37,961 bases of DNA, from contig NW_019091621.1 in the NCBI RefSeq assembly GCF_001949145.1, forward strand, positions 1 through 37,961, in the 5' to 3' direction. The notes under the pieces are model-generated. The model was not told the origin of the DNA and ran no database searches. It saw only the letters and a program-made list of their open reading frames with translations. Source of the DNA: Acanthaster planci (lineage: Eukaryota > Echinodermata > Asteroidea > Valvatida > Acanthasteridae). Position numbers and translations under genes: made by a program. Positions 12,201 to 22,715 of the stretch are shown here, piece by piece (positions within the stretch are counted from its first letter, which is position 1; each line of letters opens with the position of its first letter).

Positions 12201-15200
12201 AAATGTGTCGGCCGCAGTCCGAGAGACGCAGCCTGAGAGATTCTTTACCAGAAATTAGTGGTTCCAAGAGCAATATACAACAATGGATTCACACTGTGTG
12301 CCTATGTTGGCAAATCACTTACATGTATACACCCATTTTCATACTCCACGTCTTTGATACGTACATAATTGAAGTCCGAGTATACATGTACACGTACGTG
12401 TATAGCATGTTTGAGCTGCATGTTGAAGTTGGAGGTGCACTGTTGGGGTTTTGTTATGTACTGGTACATGCACTACAGCTTCGTAATACATTACCTACCT
12501 TCATGCATGTTTTAATTCATGCTTCAAGGCTACAAAGTGGATGGAACCTTTGCCGCTGTGATTGATGTTGATTTTCATTTTGTATTTGTATATCCATTCA
12601 TTTGTTACAGCAGTTCCTGGATATGGGGAACCAGGCTAGTCAGGGCTCGCAAGGGAGCAGTGCTGCAGACGGAAAGACATCCCAGAGACGAGCAACGAGT
12701 AGCGGCGTTCCTAACCGCTCCAGAGGTAAGCCTCATCGTTCTGCTCAGAGTGCCATCAACCCAGCACCTCCAATTCCTCCCCACGGCCATAGTGTGAATG
12801 CCGACTTCCACGCTCACTCACAGTCAGGGTCGTCCACAGATCCAGTGAAAGCCCCTCAGATCATAGCAACTGACGTTGACAAGGCAGCCCGGGGAGCTGA
12901 GTTTGTGGACTTTATATATGATTATGCCACAAAGGATGACGACCAGGATATGCCTGAGAGGACAACGCGCAGCAACACAGGGACCAACATGAGTAACGGG
13001 CCGTCCAAGTCGGGTGACCGCAAGCATGGCAGGGAGCGGGCCAGGGCCCACACCCATGGCCACAGTCCCAGGAAGCACAAGGCGGCCGCCGCCACCAACA
13101 AAGCCGGCAATACCAAGAGCCAGCTGGTGGTGGATTACATGGATGCCACTGTCCATTCTCAAGACCTCCAGTCCCCATCCTCGCTGTCCGCTTCCCTGAC
13201 ATCAGTACCTACCCTCTCAGTGAGCAACGGCACTGAGGTGGACGAATCCTCACTGGGACCCAAGCCAGGCCGGGAGCGAGCCCGGGCACAGTCACATGGC
13301 CACCGGAAGAAACTTCCCAAGAGGGCCCCTGAGCCGCCGACCAAGAGAGAAACCACGCAATCGGTCCCGGAGATTGTCCACGCGGTGGCCGCCGAAAATG
13401 GCCATGAGGGCATCTACCAGAGTCCGAGGCCCCAGGCAAACGGCATGGCCCCGGATAAGTCCTCAGAGATTCTAGCCAAGGAAAACGGGGAAAGCAAGAC
13501 GGACTATGAGGTCCCACTCGGTCAGTCTATGCCGGATAATGTTGAGGATTTAATGGCTGAGGTTACCAGGCTAAGAAGCAACAACAGACAACTGAAACAA
13601 GAACTAGTTGATGCCAAGAGGGCCGTAGAAAAAGACGCCAAAAAGTAAGCAAGCTCATTAGTTTTCCTTCATTTGCATGAATACGCAGAACCTCAAATTT
13701 GTTTACTTCATATATTTCTTGATCAAATTTTCAGTCAGTAAGAAGCTACCTGTATAAAATGGAAGGTAAATAGAATCATATGGTGGCCGGAGGTACATAT
13801 ACCGTAGGCAACATGTACATGTAGATGGTAATAGTATCAGCTGTTGCTTGTGGTTTAGTGCCCGTATTGTTTTCATGGAATTACTGCACATTCTTGTCAT
13901 GTTTTTTTATTTACCGTAAGTTGAATAGCTAGGTATTAATGTCAAGAAACCACCTTGCCAACAGAAATACACGTACCATAAGCTAGGCCATTATCTAAGT
14001 TTTTTAATTCCACTGAAGTTCAAATGTTTTGGCATCCTGAATTTCTGCACAGTGTCTGTGTCATTTCACCTTCTTATATGTACACCAAAATTGTGTGTTT
14101 AAACATGTTAAATACCGGTATGACATGACAGCCTGATCACGAGACGCACATTACTAACATTCCACTGAACAATACATTTGTTTTCATTTGCATTGTTTTT
14201 ATTCATGTATCACCAGCAGATCTGTGCGGGCCATGTACATTGTACTGGTACATGTACCGGCAAGGGCAGGTCTGGAGGGACGGGGGTCAGACTCCCTCCC
14301 TGAAAGGGAAATTTTTTTAATAATGAGGCAAAATTCACTTTTTGGTTACATTGTATTTCTTTTTCCTTCCTTCCTGGTGAAAAATGCTCCAACATATTCA
14401 TGTACCTGTACATACAGTACTGTCAGTAGCCTCACCGCTCAGAAAGGCAAACACACACAAAAGTAAATTAGTTCCAATTTTTCGGCCTCCTCTACACAAG
14501 TTGCCCCCCCAACATTTGCTTCTGGATCCACCCTCTTCAACACGTACAGTACGGTACATGTATCATGTACATCATTTTGTGGATATGGTGTGCTCTGTAG
14601 TTGTAAAATACAAAGCCACTATATGACTCTTGCACATATCTGATGGTCAAATATATTACCAGAAGCTGAAGAGCAAAGCAGGGAGTGTAAATGCCTTGCG
14701 AGATTTTCCCAGCTATGGCTCAAAACCATGAATAGCAGAGAATTGTCGGATGTTTATGGGATACGGGCGATTCACAATAGTGCGCCTCCAAGAGTTTGCC
14801 ACGCGTTTAGCAATAGCAGTGCGCGAAATCTGTTGACCCTTTCCCAACACGCATTGGGTCGACAGATCTTGTGCATTGTGATTGGCCAACGCGTTGCAAA
14901 CTCTTGATGGCACGCTATTGTGAAACACCGGTACTGCCAATGAACAGAATTTAAAAATGTAAAAAGGAATCTTGAGTAAAAGTTTGTGTAGAAGAGCTGT
15001 ATGTAATGAGAAATTCATGGAGGAAAATTTAGGGGATTGGTCGGGTTGTCTACAGGTACATGTAAATAACAAGGACAATAATGCTGAAGCACATGTACAT
15101 GTACTGTGCAGGTTTTATGTGTGTAGCAGTGTATAGGGTCAGACATAAGTTTTTGTTCTTCACAGGATTTTTTCAACTTCAAAAGATAAAGTTTCTTTCT

Positions 15201-18200
15201 TATATGTTTCTAAAATGCAGTAGACCAGTACATGCACGTTAACCCCTTGACGGCGGGAATCTCTTCCCAAAAGCCGACTCCAAGAATTCCAGTCTCCACA
15301 TTCCCGTAGCCTCTTTTCAAAGTGGGGACTATTGTGAAGCTGGTGATTATGATGCAAAATCGGTCTTTTCATTTCTGGGCTATGCACAAAGACCAATTAC
15401 TATATATACAAGAGCCAGGGTCTGCCTTCTTTCACCGTGTTTGCTCAAGCGTGGGCCGAGAAAATAGCTGAAAAGCGGGCTGAGGATCTCAATTTTTACG
15501 GCAGCTATAGCCACCTCCCGGTGCGAAGGGGTTTTAAGGTGGCATTTTTGTTTGTTTACATATTGTACATACTTAAATTTTTGCGTAAATGCAAAACTGT
15601 TTTTCTTTTTCCTCTTTTTTCCTTTATTCTCAATGCAACCTTGGCCATTTTTGTCAATAACTTTATCTATGTTTAATCATCTTCAAATACATCAGTCAGT
15701 GGTGGTGCATCCTGAGTCATAACATTCATCCTCAAAACACCCAAACACTTCTTTAATACATGTACATGTATGTATGAATTTGTCCATGTGACAAATATTT
15801 ATAGCACTTTGTATGTACCAGTATCTCCAAAGCTTGTCAGCAAATGTTCCATGAAATTTTCTCACAGAATTTTTTCAAGTGCTGCCTGTTATGCATAAGG
15901 TGTAAAAATAGAGTTACTCCATCCGCAGTCTTTGCTATACATGTACTGTGCTGTTTCCCAGGCAAATTTGAGAAGTCTTGAACGGTTCTGTAGATTGCTT
16001 GAAAGCTGTGCTGTCTCTTGATTTTTTCCCTCCAGAATTGAGGGGATGGAGGCCGAAATGCGGAGGTTGAGAGACCGGGAGGTTGAGGATGCTAAGACCC
16101 TGGAGACAATGGTCCACCATGTTGAGGCAAACCTTAAGAGAACTACGGTGAGCTGAAACTCAGTCTTGTTTGGAAAGTATTGGTATTACGTGTTGATTCC
16201 ATGAGCAAGTACATACACATGCAATGTAACCTATTTCCTCTTACCGGTAGTAGAAATGCATGATCGTTGAATAAAATGGTGTAACCAAGAAGTAAAATAC
16301 ATGTACAGTGGATGAAATGAAATGAAAAGTATAAAATGAGCCAATCAAACAGAACAACTTTGAAACAGAAAAGTAAATAAAGACTCACCAATAAAATTGA
16401 AAATCACCAAAACAATCAAGAAATGAAAGGTTAACTATGTATGTAGATAACAAGTTTTGTAGAACTTCAAAGACATCAGCTTAGCAAAGACATGCCACCG
16501 AACATAGTTTACCTGCACATATTGAGTAAGCTGCGGCGTTTCCTCAGCGTTTCCTTTTGCTTCTTCAAAGGTATGGGAAGAGCCTGAGCGAAGAAATCCT
16601 GTCACTTTTCTGCCATTACATACATGTCCATGTAAACAAGGCAGTTTTAGGAAATCTCATCGAGCTGCTCACAGATGCAGTTAATATGAAAATGCACGTA
16701 CATGTACATGTATGCCTGGCGAATTGTACGGTGAATTCACTCGTCTCATCAGTTGCTGTTTGCTTTATGCATACTTTTTATGTTCCTTGCAGGAGAGAGC
16801 TGTCACAGCGGAAAACACTATCACCAAATTGAAGACTGAAATAAAAAGCCTAAAGGTAATAGTTGTAGTTTTGCTCAAGGAATGGCCGAGTCAATTTTCA
16901 ATTATTGAATGAGATCTCATTATAGAGAAATTGACCAATCTTGACTTAACGTGTGAATAGAAGGTTGTGCAGTAAGGATATCCTGAGAATGCTGGATGGA
17001 GTGGGTATTTTGTACACTAAGGCAAAAGTTGGATTTAAAGTTTGGCTCGTTTCGGTGCAGGCTTTTGGTTGGGAAGGGATAGCGTTAAGTTTATGTTGGA
17101 TGTCACTGTATGTGGGGGCAGGGTTTGACCTTTGAAGCTTCCTTAAGGATTCAGTTGGTCTTAAGATCTTATTGGTTTTGGTTGAAAGAGAACAGGCTTG
17201 AACTGTTTTCAGTTGGGCTTGGTTGAGCTTTTGAAAGTGGGTTCTGGTTGGGTTTGTGTTCAGAATGCTGGGCTTGGCTACCTGCAGGCCTAGGTTAAGA
17301 AAGGGTAGTTGGTTAATTTGGCTTGGGAATGGCATCGGTTTTTTAATTGGTTGGGGTAGGCTGGGGTTGGGTTTAATCAAGCAGGGTTATAATGTAAGTG
17401 GTCTTGCTGCCATGGGGATGTCTGGTCCCGTCAAATGTCAGGATCGGCTATGCTTGGCCGGCCTCGGTTGGGACCAGGCTTTCGGTTGTGCTGCATTAGG
17501 TTTGGTTTGTTTCAGATGATATTTGCCTGTGTACCGGTGGGGACTGTTGGTTTGGTTTTGGTTTTAGTTTTTTGGGGGGGGGGTTTGGATGTGGATTTTG
17601 GATTTTGGTTTAGGGTTTGCGTTTGGCTTTGGAATTGGTTCTAGGTCTAGTTCTAGTTTTTTTTTATTTCGTTTTTGTTTGTTTGGGGGTTGGTCTTGGT
17701 TTGCTTTTCCTCATGTACAATGTACATGTACAAACTGTTGTGTTTGTTCAATTCTGGCTTAGTCTGAGATTGCTGCCCTCACTACCAAGAACAAGAAGCT
17801 GGAAGAGGGGACAGAATTAGAGGAACTGAAGGAAAAGTCCCATGCTGCTTCCATCAAGCTTGCCACTGCAGCAAAAGAAGCCGATGCATCTATTAAGTGA
17901 GTTGTGATGCATTGCTGTAGAGTGCATGGTTCTTCATTACTTCCCCAACCGGCTGAATGGATCCTTTCATAAATTACATTCATCAAGCAGGTACTCTGCT
18001 TTGCTGCTAGTATGGTTGAATGTGAGCTTAATACTCCCATCATATGCCTTGTAGACAGTTTGAGTTGGACTGGAGTTAAGAGAGGATTGTTGTACATTAA
18101 CCTGCTCAGGGACACAAATCTTCTCGGGTCCCTTTGGTGGACCTGAATCAATATTGGGAAGACTTTGCTATCATGGCTGATCTGGTTACAATCCACTGGA

Positions 18201-18402
18201 AGCTACATGTAGGACTCTAGTTTAATATGTAACAGATCTTCACCTGGATGCCAAAGTGGTTCATATTTTTCTTTTTTTTGTTATATGTTTCTCTTCTAGA
18301 CAAATGGCAAATGGAGTTGAAGCACTGAAGCTCCTTGCTGAGACACTTGCCTGCATCGACCGTATCTCAGAAGTGCCAAAATCATTTGGCACTGCTTTAT
18401 GA
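3074..18402 (+). CDS. ENTR1: ENTR1/SDCCAG3-like endosomal trafficking adaptor (seven exons, 5' end missing)
   Basis: This is an apparent ortholog of endosome-associated-trafficking regulator 1. In vertebrates the protein is a cytoplasmic endosomal adaptor linked to the retromer/WASH recycling machinery, to the phosphatase PTPN13, to cytokinesis and to cilia. Seven exons join with matching phases and give about 571 residues plus a missing N-terminus, against roughly 435 in human. Landmarks in order are an NPFSFKEF motif, an Asp-rich stretch, a long low-complexity middle, and a coiled coil ending DRISEV. The coiled-coil pattern HHVEANL, then RAVTAEN, then ASIKQM, then DRISEV parallels the human C-terminus closely. 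The NPF tripeptide is the known ligand type of EH-domain endocytic proteins. The middle is longer than in vertebrates. Identity is secure; the start codon is not located. Confidence 0.88.
3214..5988 (+). other. ENTR1-like intron
   Basis: A 2.8 kb intron joining phase-0 exons. It contains ACATGT palindromes, including a perfect 16-bp palindrome CACGTACATGTACGTG at 4025-4040. No coding exon or RNA gene is visible. The last in-frame stop before the next exon is at 5935. Confidence 0.6.
5989..6117 (+). CDS. ENTR1: ENTR1-like Asp-rich exon
   Basis: A 43-codon exon, phase 0 at both ends, with an AAG acceptor at 5986-5988 and a perfect GTAAGT donor at 6118. It is the only AG between the upstream in-frame stop (5935) and the open stretch. 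It encodes HEDTGTTLKEPSKNL, then HDIFNEGKG, then a run of Asp with two Gly interruptions, partly written as nine consecutive GAT codons (6085-6111). Vertebrate ENTR1 also has an acidic stretch after the NPFSF block, so the placement fits. The GAT run is a coding microsatellite and likely to vary in length. Confidence 0.7.
6971..7029. repeat. ACATGT/ATATGT palindromic tract
   Basis: About 60 bases made almost wholly of interleaved TACATGTA and ATATGTAC words, self-complementary along its length. It is the longest of the many such tracts in the window and sits inside an ENTR1-like intron. It could extrude hairpins. No function is implied by the sequence. Confidence 0.85.
7471..7514. repeat. 19-bp tandem repeat, 2.3 copies
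   Basis: The unit GCATGGTATGCCTGATGGT at 7471-7489 is repeated at 7490-7508 with a single T-to-C change. A partial third copy, GCATGC, follows to 7514. It is a short local duplication in the intron. Confidence 0.85.
12611..13644 (+). CDS. ENTR1: ENTR1-like large central exon
   Basis: An exon of 1,034 bases entering in phase 0 after a TTGTTACAG acceptor (12608-12610; the next CAG is an equally in-phase alternative) and leaving in phase 2 at a GTAAGC donor (13645). It encodes about 344 residues. Most are Ser/Pro/Arg/His-rich and probably disordered. The motif GRERARA-x-x-HGH occurs twice (13028-13063 and 13268-13303). Tyrosine motifs include YDYATK, DYMDAT, YQSP and YEVP. The last 35 codons, from about 13,537, begin the coiled coil (VEDLMAEVTRLRSNNRQLKQ). 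GC content and codon use are clearly higher in GC than the flanking introns. Confidence 0.9.
14771..14924. mobile_element. Foldback MITE, copy 1
   Basis: The ends are long imperfect inverted repeats. The left end begins TTCACAATAGTGCGCCTCC. The reverse complement of the right end begins TTCACAATAGCGTGCCATC, and both continue into AAGAGTTTGC and ACGCGTT. The centre holds the self-complementary CGACAGAT/ATCTGTTG area. The element is about 154 bp with no coding capacity. A second member of the same family lies at 36575-36737 and shares the central blocks GCGCGAAATCTGT, GCATTGGGTCGACAG and TTGTGATTGGCCAAC. No clear target-site duplication is seen, so the superfamily is open. Confidence 0.8.
15239..15537. 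mobile_element. piggyBac-like non-autonomous element (candidate)
   Basis: A 299-bp segment bounded by TTAA at both ends. Inside the left TTAA the sequence reads CCCCTTGACGGCGGG. The reverse complement of the right end reads TTAA, AA, then CCCCTTCGCACCGGG. TTAA target duplications with C-rich ends are the hallmark of piggyBac elements. The terminal repeats are short and imperfect, and the right end has two extra bases, so this is a probable but not certain assignment. The open frame seen inside it (from 15437) looks accidental. Confidence 0.45.
16036..16147 (+). CDS. ENTR1: ENTR1-like coiled-coil exon
   Basis: The acceptor is TTTTTTCCCTCCAG (ends 16035) and the donor GTGAGC (16148). It enters by completing a Lys codon begun at 13643 and leaves in phase 0. 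It encodes IEGMEAEMRRLRDREVEDAK, then TLETMVHHVEANLKRTT. The heptad spacing continues the coiled coil, and the HHVEANL segment matches the conserved QQVEQNL segment of vertebrate ENTR1. Confidence 0.92.
16148..16792 (+). other. ENTR1-like intron
   Basis: A 645-bp AT-rich intron between phase-0 exons. It includes a purine/A-rich stretch (about 16270-16430) and TACATGTA words. Nothing else is visible. Confidence 0.7.
16793..16855 (+). CDS. ENTR1: ENTR1-like coiled-coil exon (21 codons)
   Basis: A short exon after a TTATGTTCCTTGCAG acceptor, with donor GTAATA at 16856 and phase 0 at both ends. It encodes ERAVTAENTITKLKTEIKSL plus a final Lys. This corresponds to the strongly conserved RAVKAENHVVKLKQEI block of human ENTR1 and is one of the best anchors for the identification. 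Confidence 0.93.
16856..17762 (+). other. ENTR1-like intron with G/T-rich tract
   Basis: A 907-bp intron dominated from about 17,020 to 17,700 by a G+T-rich, A- and C-poor + strand. TTGGG and GGTTTTGG words recur and there is a ten-G run (17574-17583). No exon is visible. The long open frames in this interval are products of the skewed composition. Confidence 0.75.
17020..17710 (+). repeat. G/T-rich strand-asymmetric tract
   Basis: The + strand is made of degenerate GGTTGGG, TTGGTTTTGG and GGGTTTGG words. At 17349-17371 the order GG, GGGG, GG, GGGG, GGG with two-base spacers could form a G-quadruplex in the transcript or non-template strand. It looks like a decayed simple repeat rather than a true telomeric array. 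Confidence 0.7.
17763..17896 (+). CDS. ENTR1: ENTR1-like coiled-coil exon
   Basis: The acceptor TCTGGCTTAG ends at 17762 and the donor GTGAGT is at 17897. It enters in phase 0 and leaves in phase 2. It encodes SEIAALTTKNKKLEEGTELE, then ELKEKSHAASIKLATAAKEA, then DASI and a split Lys. The closing ADASIK corresponds to the AQASIK segment in vertebrate ENTR1. Confidence 0.92.
17897..18299 (+). other. ENTR1-like intron
   Basis: A 403-bp final intron ending in a long T-rich tract and TTCTCTTCTAG. Nothing else is recognisable. A reverse-strand open frame covering it is a shadow of the exon. Confidence 0.75.
18300..18402 (+). CDS. ENTR1: ENTR1-like terminal exon
   Basis: It completes the split Lys codon, then encodes QMANGVEALKLLAETLACID, then RISEVPKSFGTAL, and stops with TGA at 18400-18402. 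The ALKLLAETL and DRISEV segments match the end of vertebrate ENTR1. Vertebrate proteins then finish with an acidic tail. This one instead ends in Thr-Ala-Leu, which fits the class I PDZ ligand rule (S/T-x-hydrophobic at the C-terminus). A possible polyadenylation signal variant, ATTAAA, lies at 18973-18978. Confidence 0.93.
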
Positions 18403-21400
18403 GGCCCACCGTATCCGTTCAAAGCATTAGAGACTGTATAAAGACAACGCAATAGCACAAAGTAGGTAAATATTAATATATATGTAATGCTAACGGTAAT
18501 TACTATATTGTATTGTAAGTAAAAGCCAGTTACCTTAAAGATGTATTTTTTCCAAATATTTTGTAATTTGGTTTTAAAATACAGTGACATTTTTATTATC
18601 ATTTGTTTTAGTTAATTTGTCTGACCTTCCACAACAAAAGTTTTTTGTGGAAGCAAAATTTTAATGTTTGTGTTTTTGTGGGAAGCACTTTTTTGTAAAG
18701 AACTGAAGTTCTCTGAATCAGGAATTCCACTTCAAACCTTTGGAACCTCACTTAAATTCATTCTTAGCAGGTGTTGATTTTTGCAAAATCACGAATTTGA
18801 TTTCTAGATGTGAAATGGGCTGTACAGAAAAACTACATAGTTGAGTCAAAGATTTTATGTGCCATGTCTGACAATTTCTTGTTGAAAATTGTTGTGGCAA
18901 ATTTCTTGAAAACGTTTGATACACGTAACTGATGTGGTTCAGCTATCATGAGGAAAAGTATTAGAAACCCTCATTAAATTGAGTTTAAAAACACACTTAC
19001 ATGTATGAGATACGTATACGTCCTTCACAAGTACAGTTCTTCATGTGTTTTCACAACTCTCCGCTAGCACATCAAAAGTATCCCCGTGTCATTTATACCC
19101 TGGAAGAGCCGAGCTTTATCAAACCATCCCAGTGCCCGGGGGGTTGGTTGTCCCTGATATTCTGTGCCCGATCTATTGAAAATATGGTATGTAAGAACAT
19201 TCGTTATAAACACAACTCTGACATAATTCATGGCCTCACACGTCAGCCCACATGCGTTGAGTTCGTTGTCAGTGGGAAAAGTTGACATTTTGAACCGACC
19301 TGTCTCGGATAAGTGAGAGTTGGGTTTAAGAATAGCTTGTTGGATTCTTATAATAACATTTGTGTCAAAATCATTGCAAGACATTCCTTGGAAAAATGAG
19401 GACACAGTATGAAAAAGGAAACCATTTCAACGATGTTGCGGGAAATCTCAGAGAGACAGATTCCACCCCACCTGGCTCTTTCAGGGATAACGCAACAAAG
19501 TGTTCATTGTGGAGTGCAAGAAAGACATTGTTTTGCTATTGTTTACCCTCTACTGTTAGTGAGAGAAGTTTTGATTACTTGCGAAAAAGTATTGTTGAAT
19601 TACTGGTGAAGTACATGTACTTGGGTACAGTGCCTGTCACAGTTACCGTCGTATCTTCAAACTATTATTTCTAAAGATAACAAAGGTGCTTATTTTACCA
19701 AATGACTGAAATCATTGTCAGTGGATGCCTTCCATAGCAAGCTGATTTTGTAGTGAAAGGTCTGAGGCCAGAGAATACCCCCAGGGTAATACATTAATTC
19801 TATACTAAATTCATTTATTTGATATTATTTTACACGGCGAATATTTCAGTGTTCAATTGCATACCCGTACTGCATCTACTGGTAATAATTGGTTTTGACG
19901 CCGCATGGTGTAATGCCAAATTCTTCCAGGTATTTCTTAGAAACTCTTGGCAATCAGAGGTTTATTTTAGTTTTATGTTTTAAAGAGAAAGGTCGACAAC
20001 TTGTTCCGTTTGGACGCATTCTGGTGTTAATCATACCTTGTACGTGGAATTACGATGGACATTGCACTGTTTTTCCCCTCCTGTACCTACTAGCAAACTG
20101 GAAAGAAACTTAAATTTACTTGCACTTTTGGCGTTCTTAGTTGCACTCTTTAAAGCGATTGATTTCCTTTTGAGTGTGACTTTAATACCTGTAATTACAA
20201 CATAACCAGTGGAAAAATCGGAAAGGTCATTTGATGAAATCCATAAATGTTTAGCATGGCAAGTCCTTTGGTTAGACTCAAGGTGTAGGAAAAAATCCTC
20301 ATATAGGGGGCCTACAAAAACTGCACATGAGCAAACACCATTACGTAGTTCACTTCATACCCATGATAACCCCTCTCGTTGAATAATACCACTTCCCTCT
20401 CTTTCCTGCTTGTCAGCCATTTGGGCAGTGGAGCAGGTGCACCCGATGCTCGGGCTTTTGAAGGGAAATGCCATAATCGAAGCGTGGTGGTAATATATTA
20501 CCATTGTCGTAATGTGAGATAAGTGCAAAGCTCAGAACCGATCGGCTACAGGCGGCAACGCATTGAAATTACACTTTTTATGAAAGTTGTCAACGTTAAG
20601 GCTACAATTCGGGCAATAAATTAGATAACCTTTGAAAATTGACCTTTTCCGACGGGAAAGAGGCTGAAAGAAAAAAGGAAAAATTACCCTGATTCAAACC
20701 ACGGACATCCTTAATACTTACATGTATCACTTCACTGCGCAAAGCTAGCTCAACTGAACTCCCTTTTTCTACTTGAAGCTGATTATGTGCCTATTGAAAC
20801 GCATTATGGGCAGGTTTTGATTATGGCATTTTGCCTTAAAAACCTCCTTCATGAACAGCGATGAGTATCGGATTGGATGGTTGATGCCCTGATTCTGTTC
20901 CCGCCTTCCGCCACTAATCCTCGCTCGGTTCCCTCAGGATGTGCCTGCTTGTCCCCTATCCGTTTTTGTTCCACACGCATACAGAGAGTTCTGTCGTTAC
21001 TTTTTCCCAATCAAGGTACTCGGTGATCAGGATACCTTGATTAAACGCATGAAACGAGCCCTTTCGTCTTTTGAGAAAGCATGTTCAGAAAAGAAAGTGA
21101 ATATTCCTTTTGTCGCAAAAGGTCCAGAGAATTGTGAAAGGGATACTATTCGGTCGGCGACCTTTTCCTTTTTGCACAAGTAAATGTCTGACAGGTTAAG
21201 TTGATGTTCACCAGTTAGTCCTTGTGGGCTTTGTGGATTGAGTCTAGAAGACGGAGTCTATGTGGTTGTGTATGACATTGTTTTCTGACGTCATCAAAAC
21301 AGCAGCTAACTTAATCTAACCACGCATCAAATACTTCAGAAAAACAAACGCTTCTGCTCTTAAGCACATACAATCGTATAGAACTCCGGTCTCTTTCCGA

Positions 21401-22715
21401 GGCTTCTCATTATACCCAGGCACTTGGTTAGTTACACAGTGACTCATCAGTATTTGAATTTGATATCGCAGTAACATTATGAATCGGGAGGAGAGGGCTT
21501 GCTAACTGGTCAAATTCAAAACAATACAACGTATGCCTGCGCTGTGGAGACGGCCAAGGCGCGGTTTTTGGTGAACGGCTTTGCTACAAGTTCTCGCTTC
21601 ATGACTACCTTGATGTCAGCCGAGACTGCGCCCTTATGTCATGGCTACGTCTCGCAGTATACGTAAGACGCGTGTCTGCGACTCGTAGCTGCATCCGTTT
21701 TGTATAGACACCAACATATAAAAGCACCGCTTGCCGCAGCAATACATGTATACGGAATTTATACCGACTCATTCATCCCAAGTGCAGAGGTTATTCCTTT
21801 GGGGAAGGGTCGTACCCCATGGCATCTTGTCGCCGTTTGCTGTCTTCTGTTCGTCGCTGTGACAAATGCCATTCGTTGGCGTTTCCCGATGTGCGACCGA
21901 AGTGGGGTTGGGCTACAGTCGAACTTCACCGAACACACTTAGACAGCTCGATTAACGAAGCCACTAACTAAAATATCTGATTTGAACCTAGAACTAGGAC
22001 ATGGATCCCTGCGTAGCTGTTGGGGAGGTCTTGGAGGAAGTACTAATTTGAGACCTGGTACATTATCGGGAGCAAAATTTGCTCAATTAAAATAACTTTA
22101 TCGTGTACCTTATTGTCGGACTTTTCAAACAAAGGCGGCTTTGCATTACCAATCCTTTTGGCAGGGATCAGGTTTGTCAGGTTTTTTTCCTGATTGTAGG
22201 ATTTTTTTCCTATCAGGATTTTGTTGACTTCTGGATTTTTCAAACACTCTCTGTTAAAATCTGAAAAAAAAACCAAGTTTACCATTGTAGTGCTTTTGTG
22301 TATACTACGGTTGATATAGAACAGAAGAAAAAGGTATTTTAAGGGGTGTCTTGAGGCAAACACAAATTTATACAGCAAAGACCTTACGCTGCTGGGGGCC
22401 CATTCAACCTCTGGTAATTAATTTGTGGATTTTTCAATTTCCCCGGATATCACCCTTGTGTCGTAAGAATAATCTGCAAAGTGTTTATCTTTTTGTTTTG
22501 TAAAGTGCAATTTGTACATAGACTGTTTTCAAATAGAAGTTACCTTTAATTCCATTGTTTATTAATCGCTAACTACGATGACGATTGCAACGAAGATAGT
22601 ATTTCTAGTAAATATTTTTAAGCTGGAGGTTTTTTCGACTTGAATGTACGTATACCGGCCACTCAAAATTTTAGCTTTATTGAGACCTGTATATAAATAA
22701 AATATTATTGCTTGA

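Larger units (their letters stand above)
6118..12610 (+). other. Large ENTR1-like intron
   Basis: A 6.5 kb intron between phase-0 exons. An extra phase-0 exon cannot be excluded, but none stands out. It contains ACATGT tracts (longest 6971-7029), a TTA/TAT-rich run near 6448-6470, a 19-bp tandem repeat (7471-7514), a ten-base G run (9814-9823) and a G-rich/C-rich inverted stretch near 9977-10030. Two fragments near 8480-8515 and 9104-9135 share a sequence ending in TTTGAACCCAG and may be remnants of one short dispersed repeat. Confidence 0.55.
13645..16035 (+). other. ENTR1-like intron with two MITE-like elements
   Basis: A 2.4 kb intron (phase 2). It carries a palindromic MITE at 14771-14924 and a TTAA-flanked piggyBac-like element at 15239-15537, plus TACATGTA tracts near 13811, 14234, 14553 and 15760. 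No coding exon is visible. Confidence 0.7.

Noticed and set aside
12824-13517. Overlapping reverse-strand and alternative-frame open frames in the ENTR1 central exon
   Set aside because: Shadows of a GC-rich coding exon; no protein features of their own.
15437-15676. Open frame with Ala/Glu-rich start
   Set aside because: It lies largely inside the TTAA-bounded MITE and becomes low-complexity hydrophobic sequence after it.
16946-17644. Long open frames on both strands in the G/T-rich tract
   Set aside because: Produced by skewed base composition that removes stop codons.
20941-21183. 80-codon open frame after an acceptor-like CCTCAG
   Set aside because: No recognisable motif, no donor or partner exon, and no known similarity; kept only as unassigned sequence.
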